Part shown: piece by piece, positions 33,352-41,877 of the stretch | Layout of the letters: each line of letters opens with the position of its first letter | How positions within the stretch are numbered: position 1 is the first letter of the stretch | Made by a program: the position numbers and the translations under genes | From: Taibaiella sp. | GTDB taxonomy: Bacteria > Bacteroidota > Bacteroidia > Chitinophagales > Chitinophagaceae | Length of the DNA: 64,000 nt | Assembly (NCBI GenBank): GCA_016786705.1 | Contig: JAEUVV010000012.1 | Location: forward strand, 1 to 64,000 | Reading direction: 5' to 3' | The notes under the pieces: generated by a model | What the model was told of the DNA's origin: nothing | The model's input: the letters and a program-made list of their open reading frames with translations, nothing else | Databases searched by the model: none

Positions 33352-33407
33352 TTTTATTCTTTTGAACAAAGGTCCTGCAATTCCGGCATTGAAAAAATGA
33401 ACCTCGG

Positions 33408-33974
33408 TTAAGAAATACGTTTACGGATCCTGCTAAGGGCCTGCGGGGTGATCCCGATATAGGAAGCAATATACTTTAGGGGAATTTCTTTAATCAACTG
33501 CGGCTGCTCTGTAAATAAGTTCAGGTAGCGCTGCTCCGCAGTTTCATTCAGCAATGCTAATTCTCTTTCAGATTTTTTAAGAAACAACGCTTCACCGGCA
33601 TGCCGGCCTATCGTATTGCCAACGCTTGTTTCCCGGTAGACAGTTTGCAGGTCGCTGTGTCTTATGCGCCAGAGCTTTGTTTTCGTCAGGGCTTGTATAT
33701 TATAGCCAGAAGGCGTACGGGTAAGGAATGAATTGTAGGCGCTTACAAAACTGTGCTTAAAAGAAAAAGCAAAGGTGCGTTCCTGCTCTTCTTTTTCTAT
33801 ATAGTAACGGGTAATGCCGTGCTCTATAAACGAAAGATAGTTTTCCGTTTGTCCTGCGACCAATAACAGCTCATTCTTTGACAACTCCTGCTCTATAAGC
33901 CTTGAGGCAAAAAACTGCCAGTCTTCCTCACTTATCGTAACGGTTTGTTCAAAATATTGACGTATTACTTCCAT
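33408..33974 (-). CDS. Crp/Fnr family transcriptional regulator
   Basis: The 188-aa protein has an N-terminal cyclic-nucleotide-binding-like beta-barrel (about 20-110) and a C-terminal winged helix (EIPLKYIASYIGITPQALSRIRKRI). It lacks the RxALS phosphate-binding signature of cAMP-binding Crp, so the ligand, if any, differs. This is the common Bacteroidota type usually next to the gene it regulates, here the DoxX-like gene. Confidence 0.88.
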   Translation of the reverse strand: MEVIRQYFEQTVTISEEDWQFFASRLIEQELSKNELLLVAGQTENYLSFIEHGITRYYIEKEEQERTFAFSFKHSFVSAYNSFLTRTPSGYNIQALTKTKLWRIRHSDLQTVYRETSVGNTIGRHAGEALFLKKSERELALLNETAEQRYLNLFTEQPQLIKEIPLKYIASYIGITPQALSRIRKRIS

Positions 33975-34016
33975 ATTTTTTACGGTTTCATTGCCTGGGG
34001 ATTTACAGATCCTAAA

Positions 34017-34712
34017 TCACTCTTTACTCCCTCTGTTTATGTATTTTTTAAAAATAAGTTTTCCCGCATCACTATACAAACCATCTTCTTTCATAAGATA
34101 TTGTAGAGTGCCTAAATTTTTCTGCTTAAGTTCCCTGTCATAAGCCGCCTGGCCGAATTCGCTGTGGAACTTTATTGCTATTAATTTTTCCTCATTCTCA
34201 AAATAATATCCGATCACCTCACCCATTTTCAGATTGTACCTATACCTGTCATATTCCATCATAAAACCATAATAGTCTTTTTTAGAGAGCGTAGTTTTTC
34301 CTTGTTGATCCAATTGAATACGTTCCTCATAAAATGCAGTACCATCACGGAAAAAGGCTATTACTGTAGCCTCTATTGGTTTATTAAAATAGTCTGTAAA
34401 ATAAATCGTGACACTATCCGTTTCAGTTTTGCTATACACATACTCCACTTTCGGATATACGGAATAAGCAGAGTCGGGTAAACAGGTTACATTCAGATAG
34501 CCCTTCTTTATGCTCCATTTCGCTTTGGTAAAGGTTTCGTCCCCGCATTCACAACTACTATAGATAAAACAGGAGCTATCACTGTTAAGGTATAAAGAAT
34601 TATAAATAAACCTGTCCTCTTTACTCTCGTAACACAACATGATGTCTGCTGCAGGCTGACCACGGAGGGTCAATGCAGCTGGGATAAAGAATAAAAAAGA
34701 TAAATATTTCAT
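34017..34712 (-). CDS. Secreted protein of unknown function
   Basis: The 231-aa product has a signal peptide (about 1-18, LRGQ) and a mature domain rich in beta-strand patterns and aromatic residues. There is a CECGDE cysteine pair near 53-58 and a single Cys near 79. The tail GLYSDAGKLIFKKY resembles MORN/WG-like strands but no repeat is clear. No family is recognised. It is followed on the same strand by the Crp/DoxX pair, with no sign of co-transcription. Confidence 0.6.
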   Translation of the reverse strand: MKYLSFLFFIPAALTLRGQPAADIMLCYESKEDRFIYNSLYLNSDSSCFIYSSCECGDETFTKAKWSIKKGYLNVTCLPDSAYSVYPKVEYVYSKTETDSVTIYFTDYFNKPIEATVIAFFRDGTAFYEERIQLDQQGKTTLSKKDYYGFMMEYDRYRYNLKMGEVIGYYFENEEKLIAIKFHSEFGQAAYDRELKQKNLGTLQYLMKEDGLYSDAGKLIFKKYINRGSKE

Positions 34713-34766
34713 GTTTTTATGCTTGGGAAATTATATTTGATTTTTACGCGGATAAAAGATGCTTCA

Positions 34767-35045
34767 TTAATGATTAGTTCGTTTTTTACAGGATTTAATT
34801 AATTGTATAACTAAATAGACTCCGGCAATGATAACTTGGAGTATGCTCAAAAAAATCAAATAGAATAACCATAGTAAGGAGGAACCGCCTTCGCTGTTAA
34901 ACAACAAATTATAATACAATACTATGCTATAGATAAAATATAAAAGAAGGTTGATTAGTCCAAATAGCCTTCCATATTTAAAAGTACAGAGTATTATGAC
35001 CAAACAGATCAGGCTACCCAGATATACATAACATTCTTCGCTCAT
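34767..35045 (-). CDS. Small membrane protein of unknown function
   Basis: The 92-aa product has three hydrophobic segments (about 7-25, 30-47, 58-82) and a basic tail KSCKKRTNH. It lies 54 nt upstream of the secreted protein gene on the same strand and may be co-transcribed. Composition is Leu/Tyr/Ile-rich with no diagnostic motif. Confidence 0.5.
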   Translation of the reverse strand: MSEECYVYLGSLICLVIILCTFKYGRLFGLINLLLYFIYSIVLYYNLLFNSEGGSSLLWLFYLIFLSILQVIIAGVYLVIQLIKSCKKRTNH

Positions 35046-35313
35046 TTACAATGCAATTTAAGAAATACTAAAATATCTTATTTTTTTGTAAAACGCCCAA
35101 CAACATATCTTGCCTGTCTAGCTTAATAACAGCGCGATCAAATTGCAGTTATGGATAATCAAAACCAAAGGAAACCCCTTTACCTCACTCTCAAGATCCT
35201 AAGCTTCAACCTATACCCAGCCATACTATATTGTTGTAAAAACCCTGACTTTAGATCATTGATGGGAAACATCAATAAAGTATAAGTTATAAGAACAATT
35301 ATAGTTAAATACA

Positions 35314-35916
35314 TTAAACCGGTATATCCTGCCTCTTTAGTTGCAGCATATGCTCAAAAGCTTTTGCCGCCCGGTGTACCTGTACGTTCCAGTCTTCCGC
35401 GGCCTGGTCATCAGCCCCATCTGAAATATACTTTAAGCACAGGAAAGGAATATTTTCTTTCATCGCGATCATAGCCAATGCATAGGCTTCCATATCCACC
35501 ACATCATAAATAGTGGGCTCATGCCCCATCTCGAAACTATCCCCGGTACCACATATACCTGCAGCCAGTTTATCCATCTTTAAACCGTATTCAAGAACGA
35601 TTGGCATTCCAGACAGGGGCGTTTCATAACGGGCATAGCCCAGTCCCCTTACGTCCATGTCTCTTTGTACAAACCGGGTGCAGCAAACCACTTCACCCTT
35701 GCTAAATACATTGCTGCCGGCAGAGCCGAGATTGACAATCAATGCCGGTCTTTTCTCCCCGATGGCTTTCGTCAGCTCATAGGCGGCATTTACCTTGCCT
35801 ATACCGGTAATCAAAGTGTTGCAATGATTGAATACATCGGCCGCTTCTGCATCTAAGGCAAAGGTAAACAGGATGTCAGGGCTCAGGAAATCCTGAGTTT
35901 CGGGATTTATGGTCAT
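35314..35916 (-). CDS. Nucleoside phosphorylase/nucleosidase family protein (MTA/SAH nucleosidase-like)
   Basis: The start is set at ATG 35916. A longer reading runs through the divergent neighbour's start. The 200-aa product has the phosphorylase-superfamily motifs TGIGKVNAA (about 37-45), LIVNLGSAGS (about 59-68), a ribose-binding VVDMEAYALAMIA (about 140-152) and LKYISDGAD. The catalytic Asp lies in ISDGAD. Length and motifs fit small Bacteroidota nucleosidases that release a base from a nucleoside or its thioether. The specific substrate is uncertain. About 230 nt downstream to the next gene holds nothing convincing. Confidence 0.78.
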   Translation of the reverse strand: MTINPETQDFLSPDILFTFALDAEAADVFNHCNTLITGIGKVNAAYELTKAIGEKRPALIVNLGSAGSNVFSKGEVVCCTRFVQRDMDVRGLGYARYETPLSGMPIVLEYGLKMDKLAAGICGTGDSFEMGHEPTIYDVVDMEAYALAMIAMKENIPFLCLKYISDGADDQAAEDWNVQVHRAAKAFEHMLQLKRQDIPV

Positions 35917-36007
35917 CACGGTATAATAATATTGAGGCTGCAAAGATGCTACATTTTTAGTAATTTGGATTGGCTTCAAGCATCCGGAACCTCCAAACTC
36001 ATCAGCT

Positions 36008-36700
36008 ATGCGCCCAACTTTTGCCGATAAAGTCATTGATTTCAACCGGAACCTGCATTATACCGGCCCGTTACCGGCAGGTTTCTACGTAATGAACCCT
36101 TACCTGGGCAACCCGGAAACACTGGTCGTAATGCAACAGTTCTACCATAAATATTACAATGACCACAATCAGCGCCGGTTCATAGTAGGGATCAATCCGA
36201 GCAGGCATGGAGCCGGTGTAACGGGAGTACCTTTTACCGATACCAAAAGGCTGGAAAACGTTTGTGGCATCCGCATGCAATCGGCATACACGCATGAAAT
36301 TTCCTCGGTATTCTTATATGATATGATCGCTGCTTACGGCGGAGCCGAAAAATTTTACAAGCATTTTTATATCAATTCGCCCTTCCCGCTGGCGCTTACC
36401 CGCAAGGTGAACGGCAAAATGCTTAATGCGAATTACTAAGATGATCCGCAACTGTTTGCTATGGTCAAGCCTTTCATGATCCGCTCCCTGGAGCAGCATA
36501 TCAGTCTTGCCCTGGATACTTCAGAAGTATTTGTGCTGGGAAAGAAAAATGCGGTCTTCATCAATAAATTAAACCAGGAAGCCCGGCTTTTCGACCGCTT
36601 AACGATCCTGGAACATCCGCGCTTTATACAGCAATATAAATCCCGGGAACGACAAGCTTATATAGACAAATACTTGCTCGCATTAAACGGTAATCAATAA
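36008..36700 (+). pseudogene. SMUG2-like uracil-DNA glycosylase family gene interrupted by a nonsense codon
   Basis: The frame encodes 143 residues, meets TAA at 36437-36439, then continues in the same frame for 86 more residues to 36700. Conceptually joined, the product (about 230 aa) matches the length of SMUG2-type glycosylases. It carries IVGINPSRHGAG (about 59-70) and VPFTDTKRL. The stop falls in LNANY*DDPQLF where a tyrosine-like residue (NYYDD) is expected. No frameshift is needed. Either the gene is inactivated by one substitution, or the stop is a sequence error. The N-terminal fragment keeps the catalytic region but lacks the C-terminal third, so it is unlikely to function. Confidence 0.8.
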
Positions 36701-37096
36701 ATTACCCCTTTTACAACCGGGCGGCTGCCTCCACCAGGAAACAACATGTTGAAAATAAATAGTTTATAAACATATTGCTACTAAAATCTCGCAAAGCTTC
36801 ATCTTTTTGTATCGTTCAGACATTCCCGGCCAATCGCCGGGCCGAAAATTGTATCGTTCAGGCATTTTTTGGGTTCGTTCACACAATTTCTATCCTGATT
36901 GCTTGTATCCTGTTTCCGGGAAAGATTATTTTGTACTGAAAATCTAAATCATAATGATGGTTTCCAATGTATTAAATATCTATAAAGTTATTATCACATA
37001 AAAGCAATGCTTCAAATTATTCCCTCACTTTTAAACCCGTTTGCTTCGCACCCGGGATCTTCTATGCAAATTTTCACATAAAAAACATTTTAAAAC
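36701..37096 (+). promoter_or_regulatory. Regulatory region with phased CGTTCA direct repeats (LytTR-like)
   Basis: No gene is seen in these 396 nt. Two 18-bp direct repeats differing at one base (36807-36824 and 36849-36866, core TATCGTTCAG) are 42 bp apart. A third CGTTCA lies at 36876-36881, 21 bp further on. A GC hairpin (cccggc 36825-36830 / gccggg 36836-36841) sits between the first two. Direct repeats in 21-bp phase with a GTTCAG-like core fit LytTR-type response-regulator sites. The gene controlled would be the secreted Cys-rich protein at 37097. Confidence 0.5.
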
Positions 37097-37543
37097 ATGA
37101 AAAAACTATTTTTATCTTTAATGATTATGCTGGCTTCCCTTGCCACTTTTGCACAAGCGCCTTCCGCTTACAGCCTGGTAGTTTACAACCAGACAAAATG
37201 TACCCAATATTTTGTGGTTTTCGGTGATGAGTTCTGTGTCTGCGGCTCTACCTATTCAAGCACGATTATCGCCATTCCTCCTTCAGCTACCTTTACTTAT
37301 CCTAATAGTGTACCTTTATTCGGTGGTACACCTAAAGGTATTGTAGGCGCCAAGATACTGGACGGCACACCCGGCTGTACGCCCAACGGGGGCACTGTAG
37401 GACAAAATGTTTGCGGCCTGCCACTGTCTTACGGGTTTATGAATATTAGCGGTAACTGCACTCCATGTGCACAAACCAAAGCGACCTGGTACCCTGCGGT
37501 ACAAAGCTGCCAGGAAACTGCCAAACTGGTCTTTACCCCATAA
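37097..37543 (+). CDS. Small secreted cysteine-rich protein
   Basis: The 148-aa product has a clear signal peptide (about 1-19, TFAQ). The mature part holds ten cysteines, including CVCG, CTPC and several spaced singly, suggesting multiple disulfides in an exported protein. No T9SS tail, lipobox or known domain is recognised. It is preceded by phased direct repeats and closed by a strong terminator, so it is a regulated single-gene unit. A surface, signalling or toxin-like role is possible but unsupported. Confidence 0.7.
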   Translation: MKKLFLSLMIMLASLATFAQAPSAYSLVVYNQTKCTQYFVVFGDEFCVCGSTYSSTIIAIPPSATFTYPNSVPLFGGTPKGIVGAKILDGTPGCTPNGGTVGQNVCGLPLSYGFMNISGNCTPCAQTKATWYPAVQSCQETAKLVFTP

Positions 37544-37575
37544 GGTATTCGCTAGCCGGTACAAGCTAAGTTTAG

Positions 37576-37610
37576 AAACAGTAGCAATTAAAATTGCTAC
37601 TGTTTTTTTT
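37576..37610 (+). terminator. Intrinsic terminator
   Basis: Arms aaacagtagcaatt (37576-37589) and aattgctactgttt (37592-37605) are perfect and are followed by a run of T. Confidence 0.88.
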
Positions 37611-37693
37611 ATCTCTATGGCAGATTGCCTGCTGTAAGCTATTATCAACGATGCTACTACAGCAGCTCTAAAAGGAATGTTTTTATTACTTTT

Positions 37694-37711
37694 TGTAAAG
37701 TATTTTTTACA
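37694..37711. promoter_or_regulatory. Candidate operator for the membrane protein/XRE pair
   Basis: TGTAAA-N6-TTTACA is an 18-bp dyad 49 nt before the first gene. A second CTTTAC-containing half-site follows at 37726-37731. A small XRE regulator encoded in the same operon may bind it. This is inferred from position. Confidence 0.35.
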
Positions 37712-37759
37712 TTATGGAATATATTCTTTACTTTTACAGCAATAAAATAAATCTGAATT

Positions 37760-38230
37760 ATGGAAACAAAACTCTTATTACCTAATTATTACAAAAAGAT
37801 CGGCCTGGCTGTGCTCCTCTTCAGCACGACCTTATGGATTTACATTGCCTTTTCAGGTAACGATCAGCTGGTCCCGGAAACCAGTTTTTTCGCAGTAGTC
37901 AATGGCGATGCGGTAGGGAAAAGCAAATACTTCAAAATTGACCAGCTCAATTTAACCTACACGCTAGTCGGTTCCCTGTTTATTACCGGCAGCCTACTGA
38001 TCGCGTTTGCCCGGGAAAAAACAGAGGATGAATACATCATGAAACTCCGGCTCTCTTCTTTTCAATGGGCAGTATTGGTAAATTACCTTTTACTGTTGCT
38101 CCTGTTCCTCTTTGTTTACGGCCTGGATTTCATTACCGTGATGGTCTACAATATGTTTACCACGATCATCCTGTTTATAGTCCGGTTTAATTATTTACTC
38201 TTAAAGAATAAGCTGGCTGATGCAAAATAA
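37760..38230 (+). CDS. Four-helix membrane protein paired with an XRE regulator
   Basis: The 156-aa protein has four transmembrane helices (about 14-32, 68-84, 103-120, 128-148). It overlaps the next gene, a 66-aa XRE regulator, by 11 nt. Such membrane protein/mini-XRE pairs are widespread in Firmicutes and Bacteroidota. The membrane partner has no known activity. No catalytic motif is seen. Confidence 0.7.
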   Translation: METKLLLPNYYKKIGLAVLLFSTTLWIYIAFSGNDQLVPETSFFAVVNGDAVGKSKYFKIDQLNLTYTLVGSLFITGSLLIAFAREKTEDEYIMKLRLSSFQWAVLVNYLLLLLLFLFVYGLDFITVMVYNMFTTIILFIVRFNYLLLKNKLADAK

Positions 38231-38420
38231 TATAAAAGTAGAACGGGCCATAATGAATATAACCCAGGAAGAACTGGCTAAAGCGGTATCAGTCACCCGG
38301 CAAACCATTAATGCCATGGAGAAAAACAAGTATGTGCCCTCAACAGTGCTCGCTTTAAAGATAGCCCGGCTATTCGGTAAGCCGGTAGAAGCTATCTTTA
38401 TCCTTGAAGATTCGGACTAG
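38220..38420 (+). CDS. Small XRE-family HTH regulator (YozG-like)
   Basis: The 66-aa protein is a bare helix-turn-helix domain: RAIMNITQEELAKAVSVTRQTINAMEKNKYVPSTVLALKIARLF, ending in EAIFILEDSD. This is the YozG-type architecture, usually encoded directly after a small membrane protein as here (11-nt overlap). It likely autoregulates the pair. Degenerate tRNA-like sequence lies about 120 nt downstream. Confidence 0.9.
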   Translation: MQNNIKVERAIMNITQEELAKAVSVTRQTINAMEKNKYVPSTVLALKIARLFGKPVEAIFILEDSD

Positions 38421-38588
38421 GCTTAGCACTTACCTAAGTATTGAAGTCCTGCTAAATGGACTAAAGAGCTTATCCCGGCAGGTAATCCCGGATCGCGATA
38501 AGTTCTTTTCTTTATTAAATAACAAATTAAAACTCCGTAGCTCAATAGGTTTAACAGTAGAGCCACTTTAACTGCTTTTTACTACTGC

Positions 38589-39332
38589 TTAATTAATAAT
38601 ATCTCCTTCATTAGCCGCCAGCTTCTCCCGCCATTGCTGCAATGCTTCCGGGGTGATCTTTTCCCAATCGCTCACCACTCCTACTATTTTTAGGGGGTCC
38701 TGGCTGCGATAGGAGCGGGATGGATTGCCGGGAAATTTTTTATCGGTCACGTTAGGGTCATTTTCAAAACTGCCTGTAGGCACCACCACATAAACCCGAT
38801 CGGCGCCATCGCCTTTAGCCAGGGCGGCGGCAAGTCCGGCACCATTGACGAGGGCCGTAAAATAGATATGGTTCATTTGAAGACCATCCTTATAATTGGA
38901 GCTCCCGCCCGGTGTCAGTAATGCCCCCACCGGCAGGTCTACTTTCGTACCATGGTAAAAAGGACCTTTATCGGAGGGCTGCTTCCGGCTCTTCAGCGCT
39001 AAAGCCTGGTGTTTTTGGGCATTATCCGCATCGCCCAGCGCAGTATAGCAATCGGCGATATGGGAGTGAAGAGCAGGCAATGCACCATTAACGGAATCAT
39101 TATTAACTTTGAGCCCAAACTGTAAAGCCGTTTCAAACCACCGCAACCTTTGCGCCATCTCTTTTTCATGCCGGGCTACAAAATAGGCGGCTATATATTT
39201 TTCAAAGTCATGGGTAGCTTCCTGCCAGGCCTGCCGGAACAGGCTGTTCGCGGCATCGGGGTTATCCTTTTCCTCCTGGACCATGCCCATGACGCAGAGC
39301 CTGATGACAGGGTTTCCGGGGTTGAATTCCAT
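38589..39332 (-). CDS. arr: TPR-like domain fused to rifampin ADP-ribosyltransferase (Arr)
   Basis: The 247-aa protein has two parts. Residues 1-120 form TPR-like helix pairs (AANSLFRQAWQEATHDFEKYIAAYFVARH; LPALHSHIADCYTALGDADNAQKH). Residues from about 122 match Arr: GPFYHGTKVDLPVGALLTPG, MNHIYFTALVNGA, VYVVVPTGSFENDPNVTDKK, and FPGNPSRSYRSQDPLKIVG. Arr transfers ADP-ribose from NAD+ to a hydroxyl of rifamycins and inactivates them. Classical Arr is about 140 aa, so the N-terminal extension is extra and may recruit a partner. It is downstream of a VOC-family gene on the same strand. Resistance is inferred from homology. Confidence 0.9.
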   Translation of the reverse strand: MEFNPGNPVIRLCVMGMVQEEKDNPDAANSLFRQAWQEATHDFEKYIAAYFVARHEKEMAQRLRWFETALQFGLKVNNDSVNGALPALHSHIADCYTALGDADNAQKHQALALKSRKQPSDKGPFYHGTKVDLPVGALLTPGGSSNYKDGLQMNHIYFTALVNGAGLAAALAKGDGADRVYVVVPTGSFENDPNVTDKKFPGNPSRSYRSQDPLKIVGVVSDWEKITPEALQQWREKLAANEGDIIN

Positions 39333-39374
39333 TTATTATCTATTTATTGTTTAGTCAGAAAATATATAACTCTT

Positions 39375-39830
39375 TTATTTTCCCGGCTCCAGCGGCTCCG
39401 CCAGTCCGATCAGCAGTCCTTCTACACCACGGATATAGCAAAGCTTATAAGCATTTTCATACCGCACTACTTCACCTACCAATTCAGCACCATATTTAAG
39501 GAGCCTGGATAATAATTCATCTAAATCAGTCACCGCGAACATTACCCGTAAATACCCTAAAGCATTGACCGGAGCCATACGGTGATCGGCGATAACTGGA
39601 GGATCAATGAACCGGGAAAGCTCAAGCCGGCTATGCCCGTCCGGGGTGATCATCATCGCGATCTCCACTTGCTGTCCAGCTAAACCCGTTACCCGGCCCG
39701 CCCAATCCCCTTCAATTACAGCACGGCCTTCCAGCTTAAGGCCGATCTCAGTAAAGAAAGTGATCGCATCGTCCAGGGAGCTGACCACGATACCTACATT
39801 GTCCATCCGGAGTAATTGATTCTTTACCAT
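39375..39830 (-). CDS. VOC (glyoxalase/bleomycin-resistance) superfamily protein
   Basis: The 151-aa protein has the paired beta-alpha-beta-beta-beta modules of the VOC fold: MDNVGIVVSSLDDAITFFTEIGLKLEG at the N-terminus, SRLELSRF in the middle, LRVMFAVTDLDELLSRLLKYGAELVGEV, then a metal-ligand Glu position near VEGLLIGLAEPL. It lies 42 nt upstream of the arr gene on the same strand, so the two may form a detoxification operon. The substrate is unknown. Confidence 0.85.
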   Translation of the reverse strand: MVKNQLLRMDNVGIVVSSLDDAITFFTEIGLKLEGRAVIEGDWAGRVTGLAGQQVEIAMMITPDGHSRLELSRFIDPPVIADHRMAPVNALGYLRVMFAVTDLDELLSRLLKYGAELVGEVVRYENAYKLCYIRGVEGLLIGLAEPLEPGK

Positions 39831-40086
39831 AGCATTTCATTGATGTCATAAAGATCGTGATTTCCGCGACAACTATTTTAAGCTTTTTGTGTTTTTAACA
39901 GGAGGCAATAATGGAGAGCTCATACTCTACAAACAAGCTACCGGGAAAACATACAGGGCAAAGCGATCCCTTATCTAAAAAATGAAAGAATAAGTTTGAA
40001 AGAATCAACAAAAGAAGTGTAAGTTTATCTTTTAAAACCATACGCCATAAGCCTCCTGATACTGTTATAATAAAAAGTATTAAAAA

Positions 40087-40497
40087 ATGAAAAAAACAGC
40101 ATTTACGATCCTCTTGCTTTCCGGTACACTATTATCTGTACAGGCCCAAACCCTTGAGTCCGGCAGCCGCAGCACCATAGGCTATATCAAAGCCGATGGC
40201 ACGGTTGAAAACAGCAGCCGCTCCACCCGGGGCTATATTAAAAACGATGGTACCGTTGAAAACAGCAGTCGCAGCACCATAGGTTATATCAAACCGGACG
40301 GTACTATTGAAAACAGCAGTCGTTCCACAATAGGTTATGTAAAACCCGATGGCACCATTGAAAACAGCAGCCGTAGTACGATCGGCTATGTTAAACCGGA
40401 TGGCACTGTAGAGAATTCAAGCAGGAGCACGATCGGCTATGCCAAAGGCGTTAAAAAAGAATGGGCGGCCGTTTTCTTTTTCTTTTTTAATTTTTAA
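40087..40497 (+). CDS. Secreted 17-residue repeat protein (beta-flower-like)
   Basis: The 136-aa product has a signal peptide (about 1-20, VQAQ) followed by about six near-identical 17-residue repeats of the form NSSRSTIGYIKPDGTVE. This equals 51 nt in DNA. It ends in a short KKEWAAVFFFFFNF tail. Repeats of Gly-Tyr-x-x-x-Asp-Gly-Thr with two strands per unit resemble Bacteroidota 5-fold beta-flower proteins, whose tails are also Phe-rich. High nucleotide identity between units suggests recent expansion or gene conversion. The function is unknown. It precedes a WG-repeat lipoprotein by 67 nt. Confidence 0.7.
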   Translation: MKKTAFTILLLSGTLLSVQAQTLESGSRSTIGYIKADGTVENSSRSTRGYIKNDGTVENSSRSTIGYIKPDGTIENSSRSTIGYVKPDGTIENSSRSTIGYVKPDGTVENSSRSTIGYAKGVKKEWAAVFFFFFNF

Positions 40498-40564
40498 GTC
40501 TGCCCTTTAAACCAACCGGGTTAATCAAAATTAAAAAGCAAATAATATAGAAACGATTTATAAA

Positions 40565-41719
40565 ATGCATTTAGAGCAGAAAATAACCGGGATACTCCTT
40601 TCCCTCCTGCTGTTTCAAAGCTGTAGCTCTTTCAGCTCCAGGGATAACCAGGTATTGGACAATGCTTTTAAACAGGAGCAACTTACTGATGGTCCCCTGT
40701 CTGCTTACTACCATGTAAGCCCGTATAAAAATGGTTTTGCTGAAGTGGTGATAGACAATAAAAGAGGCTTTATTAACAAAAGAGGCAATTACGTGATCCC
40801 TTGTAAGTATGACTTTACCGTTGATTTCAAAAACGGCTTTTGCGTAGTAGAAACCAACAAGAAATATGGTTTTATAGATACTACCGGTAAAGCAATCACT
40901 CCTTTAAAGTATGATTTCGCCATGAGCTTTGAAAATGGCAGGGCTATGGTAAAGCTGGATGGGAAATGGGGGTATATTGACGAGAATGGTAAAGAAATTA
41001 TACCCATACAATACGATAATGCCAATGACTTTACCGAAGAGCTCAGCACCGTAGAGCAAAATAACCGGTGGTATATCATTGATAAAATGGGTCGTAAAAC
41101 ACCGGTGCCTAATAACTGTACCAGCCTCAGCTCCTTTAACGATGGCCTGGCCTCTATTGAAATAGACGGGAAGAGCGGCTGTATGAATAAACAGGGTAAA
41201 ATTGTTGTTGAGCCTAAATATGACCAGATATATTTCTTCGAAGATGGTTTAGCAGCAGTAGCGCTCAATGACAAGCACGGCGTTATCAATACAAAAGGTG
41301 AGGTCGTGGTACCGCTGCTATACGAGGGCAGCATGAACTTCAAAGAGGGATTAGCTGCGGTGAACCTGGATGACCAATACGGTTTTATTGACAAGACAGG
41401 AAAGATGGTTATTCCCACGCAATACAGGAGTGTATTCGATTTTCAAAACGGCCTGGCAGGAGTTTATGTCGGCAGCAAAATAGGTTTTATCAATAAGAAA
41501 GGCGAAATGATCATCCCTGCGGTTTACGAACAAATACAAACCGGAGAAGGCATATTTGGCGTTATTGCTGAAGGCAAAGCAAGGTTCCTGGATGTGCAGG
41601 GCAAAGAGCTGTTCCCGGAAGTTTATGAAGACTTATACGGCTTTAGTGATGGTGTAGCATTAGTAAAACAAAACGGGAACTGGTTTTACATCGACAAAAA
41701 AGGGAAGCGATTATTTTAA
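40565..41719 (+). CDS. WG repeat-containing lipoprotein
   Basis: The 384-aa protein has a lipoprotein signal (LLLFQSCSSF, Cys about residue 20). The rest is about twelve WG-type repeats of roughly 30 residues, for example EVVIDNKRGFINKRGNYVIPCKYD and AAVNLDDQYGFIDKTGKMVIPTQYRS. Each has the G-[FY]-I-[DN]-x-x-G pattern. WG repeats form a beta-structure for surface interactions of unknown partner. It follows the repeat protein closely and may be co-transcribed with it. Confidence 0.9.
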   Translation: MHLEQKITGILLSLLLFQSCSSFSSRDNQVLDNAFKQEQLTDGPLSAYYHVSPYKNGFAEVVIDNKRGFINKRGNYVIPCKYDFTVDFKNGFCVVETNKKYGFIDTTGKAITPLKYDFAMSFENGRAMVKLDGKWGYIDENGKEIIPIQYDNANDFTEELSTVEQNNRWYIIDKMGRKTPVPNNCTSLSSFNDGLASIEIDGKSGCMNKQGKIVVEPKYDQIYFFEDGLAAVALNDKHGVINTKGEVVVPLLYEGSMNFKEGLAAVNLDDQYGFIDKTGKMVIPTQYRSVFDFQNGLAGVYVGSKIGFINKKGEMIIPAVYEQIQTGEGIFGVIAEGKARFLDVQGKELFPEVYEDLYGFSDGVALVKQNGNWFYIDKKGKRLF

Positions 41720-41877
41720 ATCCGGAAATACAAGCTTATTCGTTTTAAAAATTAAGCATACTTACGCGCGTATTTAAACCTTTAAAAAAACAGATGCGAT
41801 AAGAAAGAAGTCTGCTTAGCAGCAACCCGAAAGACTACAGGGTTCTGATCAATGAAATTATTTCAATAAGTAACACA

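Noticed and set aside
35151-35285. 44-codon frame MDNQNQRKPLYLTLK...
   Set aside because: No ribosome-binding site, homology or conserved context; short enough to occur by chance.
39911-39985. 24-codon frame preceded by ggagg (39901-39905)
   Set aside because: The Shine-Dalgarno is good but the peptide is tiny and another frame over the same bases looks equally protein-like; not enough support.
40150-40450. Regular 51-nt direct repeats that could be taken for a CRISPR array
   Set aside because: The repeats are contiguous, in frame and encode 17-residue units with no spacers; no cas genes are present.
40789-41418. Long antisense frame across the WG-repeat gene (209 codons)
   Set aside because: It is the shadow of a repetitive coding sequence; the sense frame has a lipobox and regular WG repeats.
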